From NCBI GenBank assembly GCA_019038735.1, contig JAHOYW010000009.1, positions 1 through 7,922 on the forward strand: a stretch of 7,922 nucleotides of DNA. Direction: 5' to 3'. The first letter of the stretch is position 1, and each line of letters begins with the position of its first letter. Under the pieces are notes generated by a model, which worked only from the letters and a program-made list of their open reading frames with translations, was not told the origin of the DNA and did no database searches. Positions 1-4,603 of this stretch are shown here, one piece after another. Origin of the DNA: Victivallales bacterium (GTDB lineage: Bacteria > Verrucomicrobiota > Lentisphaeria > Victivallales > Victivallaceae). Position numbers and translations under genes: made by a program.

Positions 1-1
1 G

Positions 2-85
2 ATTAAGGCACTTCAAAAGAACTCGACGCTCACATCTTTGAAAAATATCGCTCCGCTTATTTTTAAAAGCCTCGCTATCGAGTAG
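2..85 (+). CDS. C-terminal fragment of an unidentified protein (5' end outside window)
   Basis: Reading from base 2 there is an open frame of 27 codons ending in TAG at 83-85; the other two plus-strand frames stop within the first ~45 bases. The peptide ends ...KNIAPLIFKSLAIE, a mix of hydrophobic and basic residues plausible for a protein C-terminus, but too short to assign a family. The main support that this is a real gene end is position: a GC stem-loop followed by eight Ts begins five bases after the stop codon. The gene is convergent with rpsD. Function unknown. Confidence 0.55.
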   Translation: MKALQKNSTLTSLKNIAPLIFKSLAIE

Positions 86-90
86 GTGTG

Positions 91-114
91 CCGGAGGTTA
101 ATCCGGTTTTTTTT
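91..114 (+). terminator. Rho-independent terminator of the upstream plus-strand gene
   Basis: A 5-bp stem CCGGA (91-95) / TCCGG (102-106) with a 6-base loop is followed directly by eight Ts (107-114). It lies five bases after the stop at 85 and points along the plus strand, so it ends transcription of the gene entering from the left. The stem is short but four of its five pairs are G-C. Confidence 0.75.
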
Positions 115-123
115 ATGTACTGC

Positions 124-162
124 AAAAAAAAGACCCGGACTGCAAGAATATTGCAAACCGGG
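124..162 (-). terminator. Rho-independent terminator of rpsD
   Basis: On the minus strand an outer stem of five G-C pairs (158-162 with 134-138), a 2-base internal mismatch, an inner 5-bp stem (151-155 with 141-145) and a 5-base loop are followed, two bases later, by eight Ts (plus-strand As 124-131). It starts about 25 bases beyond the rpsD stop codon and indicates that the S4 transcript ends here, back to back with the plus-strand terminator at 91-114. Confidence 0.9.
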
Positions 163-186
163 CTTGTATTGCGAATTAAAAAATTA

Positions 187-792
187 TTAACGCGCGTAGT
201 ATTCGATCACGCTCATGATTGAGACGTTTACGGGAATTTCTTCAATTTCCGGAATACGAGCTAGTGTAACCTTTAATGTTTCAGTATCCGCGTCCAGGTA
301 TGCTGGAACAGTAGCATTGCTGTTTTTAATGATTTCAGCAACAGCAGGACTTTTTTCAGCATTAACGGAAATAACTTGACCTTCTTTAACATTGTAGGAA
401 GAACGGTCAACGCTTTTGCCGTCAACGAGGATATGTCCATGATTCACGAACTGTTTAGCCGCAAAAATACTTGGAGCAAAACCGCTACGGAATAATACAG
501 AATCCAAACGCTGCTCTAATGTTCTGAATAATTTTTCGTGAGCTTGCCCTTCACCTTTTTTGGCTTTGGTATAAGCTATACGTAATTGTTTTTCAGAAAT
601 CGCGTAATGTTTACGTAATTTTTGTTTTTCCAACAGTAAAGTACCATAGGTTGAGAGTTTACCTCTGCGACCAGTTTTACCATGTTGACCTGCTGGATAC
701 GGGCGTTTTACGCTCGGGCATTTTGGGCTGTCCCAAATGCATTGTCCGACCCTACGACATAATTTGTGTTTTGCTTGACTTGCAGTAGCCAT
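187..792 (-). CDS. rpsD: 30S ribosomal protein S4
   Basis: S4 is a primary 16S rRNA-binding protein that nucleates assembly of the 30S body and contributes to decoding accuracy. The 201-residue product has the usual length. It shows the family motif KRPYPAGQHG (29-38), the helical STYG..LLEKQKLR segment (47-60), and an S4 RNA-binding domain around residues 95-155 with RLD, FAAKQFVNHGHILVDG and a C-terminal SVIEYYAR ending. The N-terminus lacks the common MARYTGP start and instead reads MATASQAKHKLCRR. It retains Cys12, Cys18 and Cys25, with His9 where zinc-binding S4 proteins have the first cysteine, so a changed zinc site is possible. The ATG at 790-792 is preceded by a purine-rich AAGGGAAGGGA about 5 bases away. 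The gene stands alone with its own terminator and candidate promoters; rpsM, rpsK, rpoA and rplQ, its frequent partners, are absent here. Confidence 0.97.
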   Translation of the reverse strand: MATASQAKHKLCRRVGQCIWDSPKCPSVKRPYPAGQHGKTGRRGKLSTYGTLLLEKQKLRKHYAISEKQLRIAYTKAKKGEGQAHEKLFRTLEQRLDSVLFRSGFAPSIFAAKQFVNHGHILVDGKSVDRSSYNVKEGQVISVNAEKSPAVAEIIKNSNATVPAYLDADTETLKVTLARIPEIEEIPVNVSIMSVIEYYAR

Positions 793-819
793 ATACTATC
801 CCTTCCCTTATTGTTATAA

Positions 820-848
820 GTTAAAATTGCAGTGAAAACAGGTGTCAA
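820..848 (-). promoter_or_regulatory. Candidate rpsD promoter P1 (proximal)
   Basis: On the minus strand there is a perfect -35 hexamer TTGACA (plus-strand bases 843-848), a 17-base spacer and a weaker -10 TTTAAC (820-825, 4 of 6 matches). A TATAAC further downstream (813-818) is too far from the -35 box for standard spacing. Initiation would leave a leader of only about 20 bases before rpsD. The AT-rich palindrome directly upstream of the -35 box could act as an UP element. Confidence 0.5.
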
Positions 849-849
849 G

Positions 850-866
850 CATTAATTAAATTAATG
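850..866. repeat. Perfect AT-rich palindrome next to the rpsD -35 box
   Basis: CATTAATT (850-857), a single central A, and AATTAATG (859-866) form a perfect 8-bp inverted repeat. It ends one base from the TTGACA of the proximal rpsD promoter. The position fits either an UP element, typical of strong ribosomal promoters, or an operator for a dimeric regulator. The sequence alone does not decide between these, and AT-rich palindromes also arise by chance. Confidence 0.5.
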
Positions 867-898
867 GGGCCTGAGACCACTGATATAAAAAGTCGTCT

Positions 899-927
899 AA
901 AATAGCTTATAAACTGGCAATCGTCAA
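899..927 (-). promoter_or_regulatory. Candidate rpsD promoter P2 (distal)
   Basis: On the minus strand TTGACG (922-927, 5 of 6 matches to the -35 consensus) is followed by a 17-base spacer and TATTTT (899-904, 4 of 6 matches to the -10 consensus). It would give a longer rpsD leader of about 100 bases that contains the 850-866 palindrome. It may be an additional promoter in tandem with P1; there is no other minus-strand gene in this interval for it to serve. Confidence 0.35.
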
Positions 928-989
928 GAACTTAATGTAAGTTTTTATATCTTTTTTACAAAAAACAGCTATTTTACAAAGGATTTGCT

Positions 990-2222
990 ATGATATACCG
1001 GAAATTTTTACTTTTTATACTGCTTTTCTCTCTGATTTTTGCATTTTCTCCATTGTCAAATGCCCGTGTTTATAATGGCTTAGAGGTATTTCTCAATAAA
1101 TATACCAGCATTGTCAAAGGCAAAAGAGTTGGTTTAATCACCAATCCCACCGGAGTTGACGCGCATCTGCGTTCCACCGCTGACTTACTCAAAGCCAATC
1201 CAAATGTAAATCTGGTAGCGTTATTCGCTCCCGAACACGGCATTCGTGGAAATGTCGCTGCCGGAGAAAATTTCAAAGGCACTCACGACAAAAAAACAGG
1301 TCTGCCGGTATATTCGCTTTACGGTGGCAAAGACCACCGCCCTCCCCCGGGTTCGCTGAATAAAGTTGATGTATTGATTTACAGTATTCAGGACATCGGC
1401 TGTCGTTCTTATACATATATATGGCACTTGGCAGAATGCATGAGCGCGGCGGCTTTGGCGGGCAAGACTATGATAGTTTTGGATGTTCCTAATCCACTGG
1501 GAGCTGTTCAGATAGACGGTCCGATCACCGAAAACAAATATAAGTCATTCATTGCTCTATATCCAATCCCATTTGTTTACGGCTTGACCGTGGGAGAACT
1601 GGCACTCTATTTTAAACGTGTTATCGGCATAAAATGCAAGCTTGTAGTTGTTCCTATGGCGAATTACCGCAGAGGCATGAGTTGGGCGCAAACCGGACTG
1701 CCCTGGGTGCCTACATCGCCGCAAATACCATCGGCTGAATCCGCATGTACTTATTCAGCTACCGGCGCGATAGGAACTTTGGGGATAGTTGGAATAGGTA
1801 TCGGCTACACCCTGCCCTTTCAAGTTGTTGCCGCGCCCTGGATTGATGCCGACCACATGACGCGCAGTTTGAATAGCTTGGGACTTAAGGGAATACGTTT
1901 TCGCGAGATACATTTTACACCGACATTCGGTTTATTCAAAAGAAAAAACACCAATGGAGTGCAGCTCCACATAACTGATGTATCCAAGTTCAAGCCAACA
2001 ACTTGCACTGTCGCGATATTGCATTATCTGCAAAAGAATTATTCACAATTTAAATGGCGTAGCGAGCGCGTAAAAGGTTTTGACAAAGCTATGGGAACAA
2101 ATAAGATACGCCAGTTGATCCAAAAAGGCTACAGTTACAAAAGCATAACAAAAACCTGGCAGTGGGGAATAAGAAATTACGAAAATAAAATCAGAAGAAA
2201 TAAGGTAAAAATTTACAAATAG
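990..2222 (+). CDS. Secreted DUF1343 protein, NamZ/YbbC-like exo-beta-N-acetylmuramidase family (GH171)
   Basis: Family members studied so far (NamZ) remove N-acetylmuramic acid from the non-reducing end of peptidoglycan fragments, for cell-wall recycling or turnover. The 410-residue product has a signal peptide (basic MIYRK, hydrophobic core 6-23, likely cut after Ala25), so it should act in the periplasm or outside. Family motifs follow in order: GLITNPTGV (48-56), LFAPEHGIRG (78-87), GLPVYSLYG (104-112), QDIGCRSYTYIW (134-145), PNPLG (167-171), PFVYGLTVGELAL, and GLPWVPTSPQIPS in the second half. The end shows the usual GFDKAMGTNKIRQLI segment. The Glu of PEHG (E82), which I take as the likely catalytic acid, is present. 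Three positions that I recall as nearly constant in the family differ: Ser132 for Asp, Val166 for Arg in DRPNP, and Ala172 for Gly. The ATG is set by AAAGGA six bases upstream. No recycling genes (murQ, amgK, nagZ, transporters) lie nearby. The fold family is nearly certain; the exact substrate is not. Confidence 0.9.
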   Translation: MIYRKFLLFILLFSLIFAFSPLSNARVYNGLEVFLNKYTSIVKGKRVGLITNPTGVDAHLRSTADLLKANPNVNLVALFAPEHGIRGNVAAGENFKGTHDKKTGLPVYSLYGGKDHRPPPGSLNKVDVLIYSIQDIGCRSYTYIWHLAECMSAAALAGKTMIVLDVPNPLGAVQIDGPITENKYKSFIALYPIPFVYGLTVGELALYFKRVIGIKCKLVVVPMANYRRGMSWAQTGLPWVPTSPQIPSAESACTYSATGAIGTLGIVGIGIGYTLPFQVVAAPWIDADHMTRSLNSLGLKGIRFREIHFTPTFGLFKRKNTNGVQLHITDVSKFKPTTCTVAILHYLQKNYSQFKWRSERVKGFDKAMGTNKIRQLIQKGYSYKSITKTWQWGIRNYENKIRRNKVKIYK

Positions 2223-2231
2223 GACGGCTGA

Positions 2232-3320
2232 TTATGCTTTGTTCAGTTCTTCTATTGTCTCGGCGACGAGCTCGTCCATCAGTTCTTTTACTGAGACGAT
2301 TTCTGTTACTCTAACAACGTTTTGTCCGGCGAATACAATTGCGTTATCTATATCGCCAAATGTTGCGTTGCACATTGCTTTTGCTATACAATATGGAGTA
2401 TTTTTAACATCACAACTTCTCAGACATTGATAGTCACATTGAAATGGTATCTTCTCATTATCCATGACTCTATCAATAAACTCTGTCTTTAGCGCCCTGC
2501 CCGGCATGCCGACAGGACTTTTTATGATAACGACATCTTCTTCTTTTGCCGCAATATATAATTCTTTGAATATCTCTGGAACCGGACATTCTTTCGTGGT
2601 AACAAATCTTGTTCCCATTTGAACACCTTTAGCGCCCATCTTAAGGAATTTCGCAATATCTTTTCCATCGAACACTCCACCCGCGGCTATTACTGGAATA
2701 TCCGCGGAGTCCTCGTCTCTGTATTTTTCAATCATTACTAAAACTTCAGAGACTATTTTTTCTAAACTATCCGCGGTATTATTGATTAAATCTTCAGCTT
2801 TAAAACCTAGATGTCCGCCAGCCATTGGACCTTCCACCACAATAGCATCCGGTAAACGTTTGTAACGCCTTTTCCAGGCTCTCAATATGACTTCCGTAGA
2901 TCTTGCTGATGAAACAACAGGAATAAGTTTTACAGAACTTCCTTTAGTATATTCAGGTAGATTTAATGGTAAACCAGCTCCAGAGATAATAAAATCAACA
3001 TGTTCAGTAACGGCAGTACGCACCATTTCTTCATAGTTGTTCAGAGCCACCATTATATTTACACCAACAACACCATCAGTCTCTTTTTTAGCTTGGCGTA
3101 TTTCGTTTTGGAATGTTTTATTTGAAGTTCCGACATAATCAGTGGCAGCGTCAATGTGCCCTGAAGCAAGTCCTACACTCGCTATAGTTCCGGCACCGCC
3201 GCAAATGGCAACAGCACTAGCTAGCGCGGCAGTAGAGACTTTTACGCCCATACCAGCCTGAATGATTGGAATCTTTATTGTCAAGTCGCCTATTACAAGC
3301 GGTGGTAACTTAGTAATCAT
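2232..3320 (-). CDS. Nitronate monooxygenase-family FMN protein (2-nitropropane dioxygenase/FabK-like)
   Basis: This TIM-barrel flavoprotein family includes nitronate monooxygenases, which oxidise toxic alkyl nitronates, and FabK enoyl-ACP reductases. In the 362 residues I see the N-terminal IPIIQAGMGV (17-26), GGAGTIASVG (41-50), the central EGPMAGGHLG (163-172) with the family's conserved His170, and the phosphate-binding GGVFDGKDIAKFLKMGAKGVQMGTRF region (214-239). Near the C-terminus SPVGMPGRALKTEF is followed by five cysteines at 295, 299, 303, 311 and 317. This segment, with TPYCIAKA, typifies a sub-group common in anaerobes. It could bind an Fe-S cluster or form disulfides; this is inference. 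The ATG is preceded by GGAAG ten bases upstream. The stop lies 9 bases from the stop of the convergent NamZ-like gene, and I see no terminator between them. The physiological substrate cannot be told from the sequence; family-level confidence is high, activity-level low. Confidence 0.9.
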   Translation of the reverse strand: MITKLPPLVIGDLTIKIPIIQAGMGVKVSTAALASAVAICGGAGTIASVGLASGHIDAATDYVGTSNKTFQNEIRQAKKETDGVVGVNIMVALNNYEEMVRTAVTEHVDFIISGAGLPLNLPEYTKGSSVKLIPVVSSARSTEVILRAWKRRYKRLPDAIVVEGPMAGGHLGFKAEDLINNTADSLEKIVSEVLVMIEKYRDEDSADIPVIAAGGVFDGKDIAKFLKMGAKGVQMGTRFVTTKECPVPEIFKELYIAAKEEDVVIIKSPVGMPGRALKTEFIDRVMDNEKIPFQCDYQCLRSCDVKNTPYCIAKAMCNATFGDIDNAIVFAGQNVVRVTEIVSVKELMDELVAETIEELNKA

Positions 3321-3597
3321 GCTTTTATATCTTCCGACTCATTAAATATTAACAGTTCTTAAAATAGACTTGCAATCAATGACTTAAAGAATACTAATAT
3401 TATTAAGAGATAAATAGCAGCTATATGAAGGATACAGCATAATAACTAAAACACAAGTTTTTTTGCTGTTATTTCCATTATAAAAGTTTAAAACTATTTT
3501 TTAAACGAAAATAATTTGCTTTTATGAAAGAGAACATTTATTATTAAGTATCGCTTTTTTAGGGATAAAATAAAAATTAACATGGTGGGATATTATT
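3321..3597. other. AT-rich divergent intergenic region
   Basis: These 277 bases separate the minus-strand nitronate monooxygenase-like gene from the plus-strand cysteine-rich protein gene, so promoters for both should lie here. The DNA is strongly AT-rich. A 7-bp inverted repeat GTTTAAA (3486-3492) / TTTAAAC (3500-3506) with a 7-base loop is present, and TATAAA at 3479-3484 is a possible plus-strand -10 box without a convincing -35 box. The only start codons seen open frames of a few residues. I find no tRNA, riboswitch or clear Fur-type operator. Confidence 0.6.
3346..3375 (-). promoter_or_regulatory. Weak candidate promoter of the nitronate monooxygenase-like gene
   Basis: On the minus strand TTGCAA (3370-3375) and TAATAT (3346-3351) are separated by 18 bases, each matching 4 of 6 consensus positions. 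The placement, about 25 bases before the gene's start codon, is right, but in such AT-rich DNA matches of this quality are common. Confidence 0.25.
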
Positions 3598-3819
3598 ATG
3601 AGTACCGTTGAAACTATTGTTATAGCTATTATTAGCATTCTGGCTTTGTTTTTTATTATCCACATGATAATAAGAATTGCCAAAGGCGAAAATCCATGCA
3701 TATTCTGTAAGAATTGCGGTGAAGAAGATGAAGAAAAGTCTTCATGCTGCACTACTAGGAAAAATGAAACTTCCTGCGATAGTTGTGATGTTCAGAATAA
3801 AGAAACTAAAAAAGAATAA
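3598..3819 (+). CDS. Small cysteine-rich single-pass membrane protein, FeoB-associated (P12-like) type
   Basis: The 73-residue product has one hydrophobic helix (about residues 6-27), then basic residues (R26, K29), then a hydrophilic tail with seven cysteines at 34, 37, 40, 50, 51, 60 and 63. By the positive-inside rule the tail should be in the cytosol. This layout, one N-terminal helix followed by a short tail with CxxCxxC and CC/CxxC pairs, matches the 'FeoB-associated Cys-rich membrane protein' family, whose members often lie next to the ferrous iron transporter gene feoB and whose role is unproven. No feoA or feoB is in this window. The cysteine pairs suggest metal or Fe-S binding, or thiol exchange. 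A GGTGGGA seven bases upstream of the ATG at 3598 supports the start. The next gene begins 18 bases downstream, so the two are probably co-transcribed. A real gene is likely; the family assignment is by architecture and is moderate. Confidence 0.75.
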   Translation: MSTVETIVIAIISILALFFIIHMIIRIAKGENPCIFCKNCGEEDEEKSSCCTTRKNETSCDSCDVQNKETKKE

Positions 3820-3829
3820 TATTTTTTTG

Positions 3830-3834
3830 TGGTG
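3830..3834 (+). promoter_or_regulatory. Weak ribosome binding site deciding the start of the DUF2238 gene
   Basis: TGGTG lies four bases before the ATG at 3838. The two in-frame GTG codons at 3829 and 3832 are preceded only by a run of A/T with no purine-rich site, and they themselves form this motif. The ATG is therefore the better start. Confidence 0.4.
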
Positions 3835-3837
3835 TAT

Positions 3838-4488
3838 ATGAAATTGATTAATGCGTTTATCAAGAATATGGGTTTTATTTTTTATTTTACCGTATTAGTG
3901 CTTTTAATCATATCAGGAATAGAGCCGTATGATGCTTTTACCTGGCGGTTGGAAGTCTTATGGATGTTCCCTGCCCTGCTGGTGATTGCTATTCTCTGGT
4001 TTAAAGGTGTCAAATTTTCCTGGCTTCTCCAAGTAGCTATGTTTATACAGGCATTTATTCTGATTTATGGCGGACATTATACATACGAACACGTGCCGCT
4101 TGGAGAATGGATGAAAGAAGTCTTTGCTTTCAAGCGTAATCATTATGACCGTATTGGACATTTGGCGCAAGGCTTCTTTCCGGCAATTCTCTATCGTGAA
4201 CTGTTTGTATGCAATAAGGCGACTAGAGGGCGTTTTTGGACCGAAGCATTCGTTTTCGCATCCTGTATGGCTTTTTCCGCATTGTTTGAAGTTATAGAGT
4301 TCACCACTGCTCATATTTGGGGCGATGGAGCTGATGCTTTTCTCGGAACTCAGGGCGATATATGGGATGCCCAATATGATATACTGATGTGCGCGATAGG
4401 TGTTTTAATCTCAATAGTTTTTCTAAGCAAGCTGCATTATAAAATTCTAAAAAAAATCAATGCACAAATACCGAAGGAAAAAAACTGA
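3838..4488 (+). CDS. yjdF: DUF2238 (YjdF-like) six-helix inner membrane protein
   Basis: The 216-residue product, counted from the ATG at 3838, has about six hydrophobic helices (roughly 12-28, 40-55, 62-78, 107-124, 138-155, 182-202). It carries the strongly conserved family signature: GGHYTYEHVPLGEW (78-91), NHYDRIGHLAQGF (101-113) with the DR..H motif, FEVIEF (150-155), and ADAFLGTQGDIWDAQYD (165-181). These loops are rich in His, Asp and Glu and look like a conserved polar or metal-binding site in the membrane. The molecular function of the family is not established to my knowledge. A slightly longer reading from GTG at 3829 is possible but has no ribosome binding site. It follows the cysteine-rich small membrane protein by 18 bases, suggesting a two-gene unit; the next gene starts 115 bases later. 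No hairpin terminator is visible after the stop, so some read-through into the glycosyltransferase genes is possible. Confidence 0.93.
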   Translation: MKLINAFIKNMGFIFYFTVLVLLIISGIEPYDAFTWRLEVLWMFPALLVIAILWFKGVKFSWLLQVAMFIQAFILIYGGHYTYEHVPLGEWMKEVFAFKRNHYDRIGHLAQGFFPAILYRELFVCNKATRGRFWTEAFVFASCMAFSALFEVIEFTTAHIWGDGADAFLGTQGDIWDAQYDILMCAIGVLISIVFLSKLHYKILKKINAQIPKEKN

Positions 4489-4534
4489 TTATTTATTTTT
4501 ATGTGTATTCAAGATATGTTTTTTTAAAATCAAT

Positions 4535-4564
4535 TTGACTTAGAAAAAATAACTGATAGTTTAT
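4535..4564 (+). promoter_or_regulatory. Candidate promoter of the glycosyltransferase operon
   Basis: TTGACT (4535-4540) matches the -35 consensus in five of six positions, and a poor -10 GTTTAT (4559-4564) follows after 18 bases. It lies 40 bases before the proposed start at 4604. The -10 is weak, so this is only a candidate. Confidence 0.25.
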
Positions 4565-4593
4565 GCTTAAACTTAATTTTTGAATGCATGCAA

Positions 4594-4598
4594 GCGGA
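4594..4598 (+). promoter_or_regulatory. Ribosome binding site deciding the start of the GT-C glycosyltransferase gene
   Basis: GCGGA lies five bases before the ATG at 4604. The in-frame TTG at 4580, which would add eight residues, has only an A/T-rich sequence upstream. The ATG is preferred. Confidence 0.5.
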
Positions 4599-4603
4599 AA
4601 AAT

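Noticed and set aside
870..989. Promoter for the NamZ-like gene on the plus strand
   Set aside because: Several TATAAA/TATATC-like -10 boxes occur but none has an acceptable -35 box at normal spacing, so no promoter is reported.
2265..2276. Perfect 12-bp palindrome GACGAGCTCGTC near the 3' end of the nitronate monooxygenase-like gene
   Set aside because: It has no loop and no T-run, lies within conserved coding sequence (ELMDELVAE region), and is short enough to be chance; it is not a terminator.
3486..3506. AT-only stem GTTTAAA/TTTAAAC as a possible terminator
   Set aside because: The stem has one G-C pair only, no gene ends nearby on either strand, and such repeats are expected in AT-rich DNA.
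3522..3752. A 76-codon minus-strand open frame overlapping the cysteine-rich small gene
   Set aside because: The plus-strand frame has a good ribosome binding site, a clean membrane helix and patterned cysteines; the opposite frame has none of these.
3829..3837. GTG starts adding up to three residues to the DUF2238 protein
   Set aside because: Only an A/T run precedes them; the bases GGTG serve better as a ribosome site for the ATG at 3838.
3958..4374. A 138-codon open frame on the minus strand inside the DUF2238 gene
   Set aside because: It lies wholly opposite a gene with clear family motifs, its product shows no recognisable domain or sensible hydrophobicity pattern, and it has no supporting ribosome site.
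4580..4603. TTG start that would add eight residues to the GT-C transferase
   Set aside because: It has no ribosome binding site, whereas the ATG at 4604 has GCGGA at proper distance.
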